Origin: an uncultured Flavobacteriales bacterium
GTDB lineage: Bacteria; Bacteroidota; Bacteroidia; Flavobacteriales; Weeksellaceae
Direction: 5' to 3'
Length of the DNA stretch: 64,000 bases
NCBI GenBank assembly: GCA_937876095.1
Contig: CALFIE010000003.1
Location: 1-64,000, forward strand
Part shown: positions 1-7,949 of the stretch, one piece after another
Position numbering within the stretch: position 1 is the stretch's first letter
Layout of the letters: the number at the start of each line of letters is the position of its first letter
Translations under genes and position numbers: made by a program
The notes under the pieces: generated by a model
Told to the model about the DNA's origin: nothing
What the model saw: only the letters and a program-made list of their open reading frames with translations
The model's database searches: none

Positions 1-26
1 GGCTTAGATAACACGCTTGGATAAGT

Positions 27-54
27 ATCTGTTAAAGCTGAATTTTTAACAGAT
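27..54 (+). terminator. Stem-loop before the first lipoprotein gene
   Basis: A perfect 10-bp inverted repeat (ATCTGTTAAA and TTTAACAGAT) encloses an 8-base loop and is followed by an A/T-rich run. It may end transcription of a gene lying left of the window. The T-run doubles as the promoter box of the next gene, so its role as a terminator is uncertain. Confidence 0.4.
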
Positions 55-56
55 AA

Positions 57-64
57 TATTTTTG
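57..64 (+). promoter_or_regulatory. Bacteroidota -7 box TATTTTTG
   Basis: TATTTTTG fits the TAnnTTTG -7 consensus of Bacteroidota. No good -33 element is visible. It abuts the ATG at 65, so if used it would place the transcript start near the second ATG at 71, giving a leaderless or almost leaderless mRNA. Confidence 0.4.
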
Positions 65-892
65 ATGAAAATGAAAAAATTCTCTATTTTCCTACAAATT
101 GTGATTGCATTTTTTGCGGTCTATTCTTGTATTCCGGGTAATGCCAATTTGGTAGATCCTAGTATTTCTGGACCTAGAATTATTACTAAAATAGATAGTT
201 CAAATGTTATGAAACAAGAATTTATCTCTAACAATTCGGGTGTTTTGCAGCAAGTGAAATTTTCTTCTGGAGAATATCAAAACATTAGTTATAATGGCAA
301 TAATAAAATTTCTAAAATTACTTCATATGAAGGTACTACTATTGAAGCTGAATGGCAATTGAGTTATGATGCTAATAATAGATTATACAAAGTTGAACAG
401 ACTGATTATCTCAATAGTGCTTTTCATTCTTTTATAGAGTATCTCTATACCTACAATAGTGCAAACCAAATAACTCACATAGATAGTATAACATCATTTG
501 CTTTAGGAGGAGGAACTGGGAGTTTTTATGGTGTAATAGATTATACCTACTCTGGAAATAATATCGTAAAAGCGGTAGAAAACTCAAATGCTATTATCAA
601 TGGGGTTCCAGAACCATTGGATCCAATTACAGAAAAAAGCATCATTTTTGAAAATTTTGACGGGAAAATTAATCCAATGTCAACTTTACCAAAGGAGTAT
701 TTGATTTTTATTAGTTCTCCGTCAATTTTTACTTCTTCAATTCTTTCTGCAAGTAATTCATTAAAAAATACGATTTATGCTGGTGGAACCAATAGTACAA
801 GTACGTCAACAGGATTTAATTACGATTTACAGAATTATCCAATTTCTGATGTGTCTGGCGTGGTGAAATATCATTACAAAGCAATACAGTAA
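65..892 (+). CDS. YD-repeat-like lipoprotein (paralogue 1)
   Basis: A secreted lipoprotein of unknown function. The N-terminus has a short basic stretch, a hydrophobic segment and a lipobox ending in Cys (VYSC) about 20 residues in, so signal peptidase II should cleave it and anchor it to a membrane. The body has several segments of the form YNxxNKIxKI or YDANNRLYKV, each a Tyr-Asn/Asp start followed by strand-turn-strand, as in YD/RHS-type repeats, and the C-terminal part contains YDLQNYPI. The start is ATG at 65 or ATG at 71; the upstream TTG at 62 lies inside the promoter box. It stands next to a paralogue at 990, also a lipoprotein with YDLQNYAI near its end, which indicates a tandem duplication. 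The binding partner is unknown. Confidence 0.75.
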   Translation: MKMKKFSIFLQIVIAFFAVYSCIPGNANLVDPSISGPRIITKIDSSNVMKQEFISNNSGVLQQVKFSSGEYQNISYNGNNKISKITSYEGTTIEAEWQLSYDANNRLYKVEQTDYLNSAFHSFIEYLYTYNSANQITHIDSITSFALGGGTGSFYGVIDYTYSGNNIVKAVENSNAIINGVPEPLDPITEKSIIFENFDGKINPMSTLPKEYLIFISSPSIFTSSILSASNSLKNTIYAGGTNSTSTSTGFNYDLQNYPISDVSGVVKYHYKAIQ

Positions 893-955
893 TTGTAACC
901 CAAGTAATATTATTATTTTAACAATAGCAAGAATCTATAATTGAGAAAAAAAAAT

Positions 956-963
956 TATATTTG
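956..963 (+). promoter_or_regulatory. -7 box TATATTTG
   Basis: TATATTTG matches TAnnTTTG and lies 26 bases before the ATG at 990. A TTG at 941-943 is only 12 bases upstream, too close for a normal -33 element, so the assignment rests on the -7 box alone. Confidence 0.4.
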
Positions 964-989
964 TAAAAAATTATAAAATAGCAAATCCA

Positions 990-1859
990 ATGAAAAAAAT
1001 ATTATATCTTATTACTACTTCTTTAGTAGTTTTTACCTTATTTTCTTGTAAAAGAAATATTGATGATAATGGTGATGTTCTAAACGACTATCAGACTCCA
1101 CTTGCAGGAATCAATGGACCAAGAGCTTTGGCGAAAGAAAACATCAATGATTTAGTAATGTTGCATTATTTATATAATGGTGCTAAATTAGAAGCTACTG
1201 TTGCTTCAGATGGCGCATTAACAGAAATTATGAATAACGGGAATCTTATTTATCAAATAAAATACAATGGGAAACTCGCAACCGATAGTGCAGAAGTGGT
1301 ACAATATTATACGTATAATACCAACGAAAAACTTACTGAAATTGCAGAAACGCAACGCATTATTTCATTAGCAACTCCAGCTGTAGCTACCAAAAAATAC
1401 AAGCATAAGTATGTACTTACTTACAACACAGCTGATAAATTAAGTAATATTGTAAAACATAGTGGTTTAGATGTTCCAGGTAGTGCATTTAATTTTACCG
1501 ATTACGAAAAATATAATTTCACTTATACAGGAGAAAATTTGACTGGTCTAACGATAGATCGAGGACAAATTACAAGTACTGGAACTTTGGGGCCGTCTCA
1601 AAACCAAACAATTTATAGTTACCAAAATTATGACACCAAATTTTCGCCTTATACTACATTAAATTGGGGTTATAATTTGCACTATATGTTGAGAGACCAA
1701 GTATATGGTTTCCATTTGTCTGCCAATAATCCAGGAAAAGTAATAGTTTCAGGAACCACAATTCCTACACCAGTAAATTATACCAGTACTTTCTCTTACG
1801 ATTTACAGAATTATGCGATTACAGGATTTGGTTACAATTTTATTTACAAACCTCTGTAA
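990..1859 (+). CDS. YD-repeat-like lipoprotein (paralogue 2)
   Basis: A 289-residue lipoprotein with a signal peptide ending in a lipobox (LFSC, Cys near residue 20). Strand-turn repeats follow, such as IKYNGK, YTYNTNEKLTEI, LTYNTADKLSNI and FTYTGENLTGL, resembling degenerate YD repeats that stack as a beta-sheet. The C-terminus contains YDLQNYAI, also present in the preceding gene (YDLQNYPI). Both proteins carry GPR a short way after the acylated Cys (GPRII and GPRAL). It lies 97 bases downstream of the first copy with its own -7 box and ends at a strong terminator, so it is probably transcribed independently. Function unknown; a surface lipoprotein of the cell envelope is the most that can be inferred. 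Confidence 0.75.
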   Translation: MKKILYLITTSLVVFTLFSCKRNIDDNGDVLNDYQTPLAGINGPRALAKENINDLVMLHYLYNGAKLEATVASDGALTEIMNNGNLIYQIKYNGKLATDSAEVVQYYTYNTNEKLTEIAETQRIISLATPAVATKKYKHKYVLTYNTADKLSNIVKHSGLDVPGSAFNFTDYEKYNFTYTGENLTGLTIDRGQITSTGTLGPSQNQTIYSYQNYDTKFSPYTTLNWGYNLHYMLRDQVYGFHLSANNPGKVIVSGTTIPTPVNYTSTFSYDLQNYAITGFGYNFIYKPL

Positions 1860-1883
1860 TTATTAAGATGATATTTCACCTAT

Positions 1884-1910
1884 AAAACCGGTTTTTATGA
1901 CCGGTTTTTT
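1884..1910 (+). terminator. Intrinsic terminator
   Basis: AAAACCGGT and ACCGGTTTT form a 9-bp perfect stem with a 9-base interval, followed by a run of T. It ends the lipoprotein gene that stops at 1859. Confidence 0.85.
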
Positions 1911-1923
1911 TTATTAAAATAGG

Positions 1924-1931
1924 TATTTTTG
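1924..1931 (+). promoter_or_regulatory. -7 box TATTTTTG of pth
   Basis: TATTTTTG matches TAnnTTTG, 20 bases before the pth start codon and just after the preceding terminator. The -33 region is a T-run without a clear TTG. Confidence 0.5.
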
Positions 1932-1951
1932 TTACCTTAAAAAGTTCTTAA

Positions 1952-2515
1952 ATGAAATATTTATTGGTAGGTCTCGGTAACAAAGGAGCGGAATATGCAG
2001 AAACTCGGCATAATATTGGTTTCAAGGTTGTAGAAAAAATTGCAGAAATCATAGTAGAACCTTTCAAACCAGTTAATTTTGGGCTTCTTGCAGAAGGTAA
2101 ATACAAAGGCAGAAAAGTTCTGGTTTTGAAACCAGATACCTATATGAATCTTAGTGGAAATGCAGTTAGGTTTTGGATGCAGAAAGAAAATATTCCTGTC
2201 GAAAATATATTGATAATAAGTGATGATTTAGCCTTAGCTTTTGGAACGTTGCGTATGAAATCCAAAGGTTCAGATGCGGGACACAATGGTCTGAAAAGTA
2301 TTCAGGAGCAGTTGCAAACCACAAATTATCCTAGATTGAGATTTGGTATTTCTGCTGATTTTACAGAAGGGAAACAAGTTGATTATGTCTTAGGAAAGTG
2401 GAATGAATCTGAACTCGAAAAATTACCAGAGAGAATTGACTTGTTTGCTAAAGCTTCGCTTTCTTTTGTTTTTGCTGGAATCCAAAATACGATGACTTCG
2501 TACAACGGAAAATAA
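1952..2515 (+). CDS. pth: Peptidyl-tRNA hydrolase
   Basis: Cytosolic enzyme that cleaves the ester bond of peptidyl-tRNAs dropped from ribosomes, releasing tRNA for reuse. At 187 residues it has the usual family length. Family marks are visible: LVGLGNKGAEYAETRHNIGF at the N-terminus with the catalytic His in RHNIG (near residue 21), the substrate-contact segment PDTYMNLSG, the DDLAL segment, and GHNGLKS further on. The ATG start gives the conserved N-terminus directly. The gene sits alone between two terminators with its own -7 box. In many bacteria pth follows ribosomal protein L25, which is not seen here. Confidence 0.95.
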   Translation: MKYLLVGLGNKGAEYAETRHNIGFKVVEKIAEIIVEPFKPVNFGLLAEGKYKGRKVLVLKPDTYMNLSGNAVRFWMQKENIPVENILIISDDLALAFGTLRMKSKGSDAGHNGLKSIQEQLQTTNYPRLRFGISADFTEGKQVDYVLGKWNESELEKLPERIDLFAKASLSFVFAGIQNTMTSYNGK

Positions 2516-2528
2516 ATTTTTCTACATA

Positions 2529-2562
2529 AAAAAAGGATAAAAATTAACTTTTATCCTTTTTT
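2529..2562. terminator. Bidirectional terminator between pth and a lipoprotein gene
   Basis: A 14-bp stem (AAAAAAGGATAAAA and TTTTATCCTTTTTT) with a 6-base loop and A/T-runs on both sides, placed between the convergent genes ending at 2515 (+) and 2568 (-). Confidence 0.85.
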
Positions 2563-2567
2563 ATTTA

Positions 2568-2915
2568 TTACTGCAAAATCCAAATCGAGTTGTGATCGCC
2601 TTTCAGTGTTTTGGCATCTATAATTTCTAGCATATGGTTAGTATTCATTATTTGATTAGAATATTTTATTTCCTTACCTTTTATAGTAAAAGTTGCAGTA
2701 TTCATAATATCTCCAGTTTTGTATTCCAGATTTTTATCATCTATGAATTTGATGGTTTGCTGACCTCCTAGTTGAGCAGGAGTTTGGTCACCTTTCAGTA
2801 CAAAAGTTTTTCCAGAGAAATCTGTAGGTTTGTAATTAGTGGTGCTACTACTTGTGCAAGAAAACACCAATAGTGGAATGGTTAAAACCATCAATGATTT
2901 TAGAAAGTTTTTCAT
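2568..2915 (-). CDS. Small lipoprotein, META/HslJ-like in layout
   Basis: A 115-residue predicted lipoprotein. The signal peptide ends in VFSC (Cys near residue 20) followed by a Ser/Thr-rich linker. The mature part runs FSGKTFVLKGDQTP..., then alternating strands and a C-terminal SIWILQ. This small antiparallel beta domain is reminiscent of META/HslJ or lipocalin-like stress lipoproteins, but no family signature is firm. The gene is monocistronic on the minus strand. The 263 bases upstream, up to the yebC stop, hold the yebC terminator and otherwise nothing I can identify. Function unknown. Confidence 0.65.
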   Translation of the reverse strand: MKNFLKSLMVLTIPLLVFSCTSSSTTNYKPTDFSGKTFVLKGDQTPAQLGGQQTIKFIDDKNLEYKTGDIMNTATFTIKGKEIKYSNQIMNTNHMLEIIDAKTLKGDHNSIWILQ

Positions 2916-3135
2916 TTTTTTGTTATTTTAATTATTTTTTTTAAAAGTAATGATTCAATTTTCTTACCAAAAGTACTTATTTTAATATAAATTGCAAGGG
3001 AATTGGTAACCTTTTTGCCCACGAAATTTCGGAATGATTTTCACCTTGAAATTTCAGGGTTTTCCAGTTTTTTTCAAAGGAATTATGTTTTTAGTTTGGA
3101 TTAAAAATACATCAATTCTGGTTATTAATAATAAA

Positions 3136-3159
3136 AAAAGCAGAAATTTTTCTGCTTTT
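3136..3159 (-). terminator. Intrinsic terminator after yebC
   Basis: AAAAGCAGAAA and TTTCTGCTTTT form an 11-bp stem with a two-base loop, 20 bases past the yebC stop on the minus strand, with an A/T-run following. Confidence 0.8.
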
Positions 3160-3178
3160 GTATAATATCAATAGTTGT

Positions 3179-3919
3179 TTAGTAATTTTCAAGCATTTCA
3201 TCAGTGATTTCCAAATTATGATAGACGTTTTGTACATCATCATCTTCCTCAAATCGTTCTAGCATTTTCATATTTGCTTTGAATTGCTCTTCTGATACAG
3301 ATTTTGAAGTATTAGGAACTCGTTGTAATTCTGAGCTTTTAGCTTCTAATTTTAGTTCATCTAGTTTGTGTGATAACGCTCCGAAATCTTCAAATTTGGT
3401 GGTAATCATCACTTCATCTTCATCTTGATCTATTTCTTCTGCACCACCATCAATCATTTCCATTTCGAAATCATCCCAATTCATGGTAATCGCAGATTTA
3501 TCTATAGTGAAAATTCCTTGTCTATCAAAAATGAAGGCAAGTTCACCATTTTTACCTAAATTTCCATCAAATTTATTGAAAATAGCTCGAACATTTGCAA
3601 CGGTTCTAGTAGGATTATTGGTAGTACATTCCACAAAAAATGCAACTCCACCTTGTCCGTAACCTTCGTAAGTGATTTCTTCATAATTTTCAGCGTCTGC
3701 ACCGCTTGCTTTTTTTATAGCACGTTCTACATTGTCTTTTGGCATATTGGCACCTTTTGCATTCTGTATGCATCTACGTAATGCTGGATTAGCTTCTGGA
3801 TCTGTACCTCCTGCTTTTACTGCAAGTGCAATGTCTTTACCAATTTTAGAAAATGTTTTGGCCATTTTGTCCCAACGAGCCATTTTAGATGCTTTTCTGT
3901 ATTCGAATGCACGTCCCAT
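3179..3919 (-). CDS. yebC: YebC/PmpR family protein
   Basis: Member of the YebC/PmpR/TACO1 family, cytosolic proteins first described as DNA-binding regulators and more recently linked to translation of difficult sequences such as proline runs. The length (246 residues) is typical. The N-terminus MGRAFEYRKASKMARWDKMA carries the conserved basic helix with RWDKMAK; the middle has the GYGQGGVAF segment and the TNNPTRTVANVR motif; the C-terminal half is acidic, as in the family, ending EITDEMLENY. The initiator ATG gives this conserved start without extension. The gene has its own -7 box and terminator and stands next to the OmpA gene, with no sign of a shared operon. Whether it acts on DNA or on the ribosome here cannot be read from sequence. 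Confidence 0.9.
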   Translation of the reverse strand: MGRAFEYRKASKMARWDKMAKTFSKIGKDIALAVKAGGTDPEANPALRRCIQNAKGANMPKDNVERAIKKASGADAENYEEITYEGYGQGGVAFFVECTTNNPTRTVANVRAIFNKFDGNLGKNGELAFIFDRQGIFTIDKSAITMNWDDFEMEMIDGGAEEIDQDEDEVMITTKFEDFGALSHKLDELKLEAKSSELQRVPNTSKSVSEEQFKANMKMLERFEEDDDVQNVYHNLEITDEMLENY

Positions 3920-3941
3920 ATTTTATACCTTTTTATGCTTG

Positions 3942-3949
3942 CAAAAATA
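3942..3949 (-). promoter_or_regulatory. -7 box TATTTTTG of yebC
   Basis: On the minus strand TATTTTTG matches TAnnTTTG, 22 bases before the yebC start. No properly spaced TTG is seen at -33. Confidence 0.5.
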
Positions 3950-3964
3950 CAAAATTTACCACAA

Positions 3965-3994
3965 AAAAACACTCCCAATTTTGGGAGTGTTTTT
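3965..3994 (-). terminator. Terminator of the OmpA gene
   Basis: A nearly loop-less 14-bp inverted repeat (AAAAACACTCCCAA and TTGGGAGTGTTTTT) 25 bases after the OmpA stop on the minus strand, flanked by A/T-runs. Confidence 0.85.
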
Positions 3995-4018
3995 ATTATT
4001 TAGAAAATTAATTATAAA

Positions 4019-5497
4019 TTATTTTCTTTTTTTTGTAGCTTTTTTCTTAGTAGTAGCTTTTTTCTTAGTAGTAGTCTTCTCTACCACGTCAGATTTTTTG
4101 TAAGAATCCCAATCAGCTGTATTAGATATGTATTTTACAACTACTTTTCTATCTGCCATTCTTTCTGCATCAGAAGCTGATTCTGAAACTTGAGCATTTT
4201 GCTCACCAATACCAATAGATTTTAAAGAGTTAGGATCAACACCTCTTGCATCTAGTGCAGCAACTACAGCAGCAGCTCTTCTTTGTGATAAATCTAAGTT
4301 ATATGAGTCAGCACCTTTTTTATCAGTTTCACCAATTAATAGATAGTGACCACCATCTTTTTTAATTAATTCAGTTGCAGTCATCAAAGCTGGTTCTGAT
4401 TCTGGTCTGATTGTAGCTTTATTGAAGTTAAAGTAAATACCTTTCAAAGCTTCTTGAATTTTTTCAGTTTCACCAACAGCTGGTTTTGGACAACCATTGT
4501 ATTCAGCTAAACCGTAAACAGTAGGACAAGCATCATCTTTATCTAAGATTCCATCGTTATCTGAATCTGGATATGGACATCCATTGTTTTCAACTGGACC
4601 TGCAACATTTACACAAGCATCGTCTTTGTCAAGAACACCATCTCCATCAGTATCTGGCCATGGACAACCTTTGTTTTCAACTGGACCAGCAACATCTGGA
4701 CAAGAATCATCTTTATCGGCAATTCCATCACCGTCTGTATCAGGACAACCTTTGAATTCTTTTAGACCTGGTGTATCTGGACAATCATCTTCTTTGTCTA
4801 AGATTCCGTCTTTATCTCTGTCTGTTTGTCCAAATCTGAACAATAATGAAGCAGAAGCTTGCCAAAAGTTAGCAACGTTTGATTGTTTGTTATTAGGTGT
4901 AGAAACATAATCACCTTGAATTCCTAAACCAAAGCTTTTTGTAAGCCAAAGATTGGTGCCTAAACCGAAAGGCATAGCAAAAAAGTTTGCTTTACCTGTT
5001 GCAGCATTATCTTTATCATAAGCGATCATTTCACCAGCATTTCCTAAATCTGTTCTAGGGAATGATAAACCTGTGTAATCATGTCTTAAATAACCAGCAC
5101 CAACTCTTACATACGGATCAAACCAAGAATTTTCGTTCCAAAGACCGTTTAATTTTAGTTGTAAACCAAGGTTTGTAAGTAGCATAAATTCTTTACCCAT
5201 ATCAAATCTTTTGTTGCCAACATTACCAACAGAAGTTTGCCAGTCGATTACCATCCATTTGTTTAAGTTTCTTGCAACTGTAAGTTTAGATAGAGGAGGT
5301 GTGATTTCATAGTTGTTTATTGCGAAAACATCTTTGAATCTACCAAGTTTTTCTCCTACACCACCATTAGCTATAGCTAAATGGTTTTCCGCATGAGCAC
5401 CAACACCTATTAACCAAGGATTACTGGTAGTCTGAGCGAAAACAGTAGAGGCAACAGTAAGTGCCAATGCTGAAATTCCTAATTTTAGATTTTTCAT
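4019..5497 (-). CDS. OmpA-family outer membrane protein with thrombospondin type 3 repeats
   Basis: Major outer membrane protein tethering the envelope to peptidoglycan. Layout of the 492 residues: Sec signal peptide ending VFAQ (1-22); an N-terminal beta-barrel (about 25-223); four thrombospondin type 3 calcium repeats (about 226-337) with DTDGDGxxDKDDxC acid motifs; an OmpA-like peptidoglycan-binding domain (about 350-457) with the GETD motif and the SQRR motif, where the diaminopimelate-binding Asp and Arg are expected; and an unusual Lys/Thr-rich tail (475-492, three KKK runs). The Asp-rich repeats should bind calcium and act as a stiff spacer. It is monocistronic with a strong terminator. 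The positively charged tail is unusual after an OmpA domain and could touch anionic cell wall polymers; that is inference. Confidence 0.93.
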   Translation of the reverse strand: MKNLKLGISALALTVASTVFAQTTSNPWLIGVGAHAENHLAIANGGVGEKLGRFKDVFAINNYEITPPLSKLTVARNLNKWMVIDWQTSVGNVGNKRFDMGKEFMLLTNLGLQLKLNGLWNENSWFDPYVRVGAGYLRHDYTGLSFPRTDLGNAGEMIAYDKDNAATGKANFFAMPFGLGTNLWLTKSFGLGIQGDYVSTPNNKQSNVANFWQASASLLFRFGQTDRDKDGILDKEDDCPDTPGLKEFKGCPDTDGDGIADKDDSCPDVAGPVENKGCPWPDTDGDGVLDKDDACVNVAGPVENNGCPYPDSDNDGILDKDDACPTVYGLAEYNGCPKPAVGETEKIQEALKGIYFNFNKATIRPESEPALMTATELIKKDGGHYLLIGETDKKGADSYNLDLSQRRAAAVVAALDARGVDPNSLKSIGIGEQNAQVSESASDAERMADRKVVVKYISNTADWDSYKKSDVVEKTTTKKKATTKKKATKKRK

Positions 5498-5574
5498 AGA
5501 ATTAAATGATTAAATAATTGATAATGCAAAATAAATACAAATTTTCCTTATACACAAAGTTTTTTAAGGATTTT

Positions 5575-6033
5575 TTAACTTTTCTTCAAAATTCGATCTA
5601 GATTTCGTTTATTCTCTCGGTCTTTTATACTTTCACGCTTGTCAAATAGTTTTTTCCCTCGAGCAAGCGCAATTAAGATTTTTGCTTTTCCTTTATCATT
5701 AATATATAACTTGAGAGGTACAATCGTGTTTCCAGCATCTTTGAGTTTTTTTTCAAATTTTTGTAATTCTCTGTGATGTAATAGTAATTTTCGTTCTCTT
5801 TTGGTTTTATGATTGTAGAAGGTTCCGAGTTTGTATTCATCAATCATCATGTTAATAATATACAACTCACCTTCTACGAATTGGCAAAAAGACTCTGTAA
5901 TACTTGCTTTAGAAGACCGCAATGATTTGATTTCTGTACCTGTAAGAACCATTCCAGCTTCTATCTCTTCTAGAATTTCATATTCAAATCGGGCTCTTTT
6001 ATTAAAGATATTGATGGATTTTTGTATTTTCAT
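5575..6033 (-). CDS. smpB: SsrA-binding protein SmpB
   Basis: RNA-binding partner of tmRNA in trans-translation, which frees stalled ribosomes and tags their incomplete peptides. The 152-residue length fits. Marks seen: NKRARFEYEILE at the N-terminus, the GMVLTGTEIKSLR motif, the SFCQF segment, HxRELLLH-type sequence (LLLHHRELQKF), and the basic tail KKLFDKRESIKDRENKRNL that enters the mRNA channel. The minus-strand ATG yields the conserved beginning. It is separated by 77 bases from the OmpA gene and by 156 bases from the divergent ABC-F gene. The ssrA gene was not found in this window. Confidence 0.95.
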   Translation of the reverse strand: MKIQKSINIFNKRARFEYEILEEIEAGMVLTGTEIKSLRSSKASITESFCQFVEGELYIINMMIDEYKLGTFYNHKTKRERKLLLHHRELQKFEKKLKDAGNTIVPLKLYINDKGKAKILIALARGKKLFDKRESIKDRENKRNLDRILKKS

Positions 6034-6161
6034 TCTTTTTTTACAATTTTCGGAATTTTATTATTAATAATAAAGAACTCAAAAATTAATGGGATCTAAA
6101 TTGATTAGTACGAAAAAGAGGGTAGTGTAGAAAACTGCATTTAAAACCCAATTTCTTTTCG

Positions 6162-6169
6162 TAATTTTG
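6162..6169 (+). promoter_or_regulatory. -7 box TAATTTTG of the ABC-F gene
   Basis: TAATTTTG matches TAnnTTTG, 20 bases before the ATG at 6190. The -33 element is not clear. Confidence 0.5.
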
Positions 6170-6189
6170 CACCAAATTTACAAAACTAT

Positions 6190-7812
6190 ATGTTAACAGT
6201 ATCTAATTTATCATTACAATTTGGGAAAAGAGTACTTTTTGATGATGTAAACATTATGTTTACCAAAGGAAATTGCTACGGAATCATAGGTGCAAATGGT
6301 GCAGGAAAATCCACTTTTCTGAAAATTTTAACCGGAAAACAAGATCCAACTACCGGAAATATTTCACTAGAGCCAGGTAAAAGAATGTCGGTTCTGGAGC
6401 AAGATCACTTTGCTTACGATCAATTTACCGTTTTAGAAACCGTACTTAGAGGAAACAAAAAACTCTTCGAAATAAAAGAAGAAATGGATGCACTCTATGC
6501 AAAAGAAGATTTTTCTGATGCAGATGGTATAAAAGCAGGTGAACTTGGGGTAATTTACGATGAAATGGGAGGTTGGAACTCAGAATCGGATGCGCAAACT
6601 ATGCTCTCTAATGTAGGTATTAAAGATGATATGCATTGGCAAATGATGAGCGAATTAGAGAACAAAGACAAAGTAAAAGTCCTTCTTGCTCAAGCGTTGT
6701 TCGGAAATCCAGACGTATTAATTTTAGATGAGCCAACCAATGATTTGGATATAGAAACCATATCTTGGTTAGAAGATTTCTTGGCAGATTACGAAAATAC
6801 AGTGATTGTGGTTTCACACGACCGTCACTTTTTAGATACCGTTTGTACACACATAGGTGATTTAGATTATGCCAAACTCAATCTTTACACAGGTAATTAC
6901 TCGTTTTGGTATCAAGCTTCTCAGTTAGCAACCAGACAACGTGCACAAGCCAACAAAAAAGCGGAGGAAAAGAAGAAAGAATTGCAAGATTTTATCGCGC
7001 GATTTTCTTCGAATGTTGCTAAAGCAAAACAAGCAACTGCACGTAAAAAAATGATTGATAAACTGAATATAGATGATATCAAACCATCGTCTAGAAGATA
7101 TCCTGCTATTATTTTTGATACCGAAAGAGAAGCAGGAGATCAAATTTTAGAAATCAAAGGTTTAGAAAAAACAAAAGATGGGGAACTGCTTTTCAGTGAT
7201 GTGAATCTGAATTTGAAAAAAGGAGATAAAGTGGCCATCATTTCAAAAAATTCCCTTGCAATTACCGAATTTTTCCAGATTTTAGAAGAAAATAGTATCG
7301 CAGATAAAGGTACTTTCAATTGGGGAGTTACTACCACGCAATCATATATGCCACTAGATAATACCGATTTCTTTACCGAAGATATCAACTTGGTAGATTG
7401 GCTTAGACAATTCACTAAAAATGATGATGAAAGACACGAGGAATTTATGCGAGGATTTTTGGGTAGAATGTTATTCTCAGGAGACGAAGCACTGAAATCT
7501 TGCAAAGTACTTTCCGGAGGTGAGAAAATGAGATGTATGTTCAGTAGAATGATGTTACAACGTGCTAATATTTTGGTGATGGATGAACCGACCAATCACT
7601 TAGATTTGGAGAGTATTACTACGCTCAATAATTCTCTGATGAATTTCAAAGGAACGATTTTGCTATCTTCTCATGACCACGAAATGTTGAATACCGTTTG
7701 TAACCGAATTGTAGAACTCACACCAAAAGGAATTATAGACAGAGAAACTACTTACGACGAATATCTTGCCGACAAAAAAGTGAAAGAATTGCAACAAGAG
7801 ATGTACTCTTAA
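6190..7812 (+). CDS. ABC-F family ATPase with one intact and one degenerate ATP site
   Basis: Cytosolic tandem ATPase without membrane segments, of the ABC-F type that acts at the ribosomal E-site. NBD1 has Walker A GANGAGKS (34-41) and Walker B VLILDE (about 176-181), but its signature motif is replaced by SELENKD (about 154-160). A charged, helical linker (about 245-300, KKAEEKKKEL) is the P-site tRNA interaction motif region. NBD2 has a degenerate Walker A (SKNSLAIT, about 352-359, without the Gly and Lys) but an intact LSGGE (441-445) and Walker B LVMDE (462-466). Since each ATP site joins Walker A of one domain with the signature of the other, both losses fall on the same composite site. 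Most like the YbiT-type branch; no evidence for antibiotic resistance. Monocistronic, with promoter box and terminator. Confidence 0.92.
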   Translation: MLTVSNLSLQFGKRVLFDDVNIMFTKGNCYGIIGANGAGKSTFLKILTGKQDPTTGNISLEPGKRMSVLEQDHFAYDQFTVLETVLRGNKKLFEIKEEMDALYAKEDFSDADGIKAGELGVIYDEMGGWNSESDAQTMLSNVGIKDDMHWQMMSELENKDKVKVLLAQALFGNPDVLILDEPTNDLDIETISWLEDFLADYENTVIVVSHDRHFLDTVCTHIGDLDYAKLNLYTGNYSFWYQASQLATRQRAQANKKAEEKKKELQDFIARFSSNVAKAKQATARKKMIDKLNIDDIKPSSRRYPAIIFDTEREAGDQILEIKGLEKTKDGELLFSDVNLNLKKGDKVAIISKNSLAITEFFQILEENSIADKGTFNWGVTTTQSYMPLDNTDFFTEDINLVDWLRQFTKNDDERHEEFMRGFLGRMLFSGDEALKSCKVLSGGEKMRCMFSRMMLQRANILVMDEPTNHLDLESITTLNNSLMNFKGTILLSSHDHEMLNTVCNRIVELTPKGIIDRETTYDEYLADKKVKELQQEMYS

Positions 7813-7838
7813 AGATTTTTTTTAAATCAAAAAATAAG

Positions 7839-7870
7839 AAAAACACTTCAAATTCTGAAGTGTTTTTTTT
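7839..7870 (+). terminator. Terminator of the ABC-F gene
   Basis: AAAAACACTTCA and TGAAGTGTTTTT form a 12-bp stem with a 5-base loop followed by a T-run, 27 bases after the stop. Confidence 0.9.
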
Positions 7871-7937
7871 TATATCCAACTTTTGAATAAATTATAAATA
7901 TAGACTTCAAATAAAATTTTTTACAAAAAAAATTCCC

Positions 7938-7945
7938 TATTTTTG
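7938..7945 (+). promoter_or_regulatory. -7 box TATTTTTG directly before recJ
   Basis: TATTTTTG matches TAnnTTTG and ends only four bases before the recJ ATG. The expected transcript start falls at or next to the start codon, so a leaderless mRNA is possible. Confidence 0.45.
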
Positions 7946-7949
7946 TAAC

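Noticed and set aside
4573..4910. Two plus-strand open frames inside the OmpA gene
   Set aside because: They are shadows of the repetitive Asp/Gly/Cys calcium repeats on the other strand; the encoded sequences are themselves repetitive and lack a promoter.
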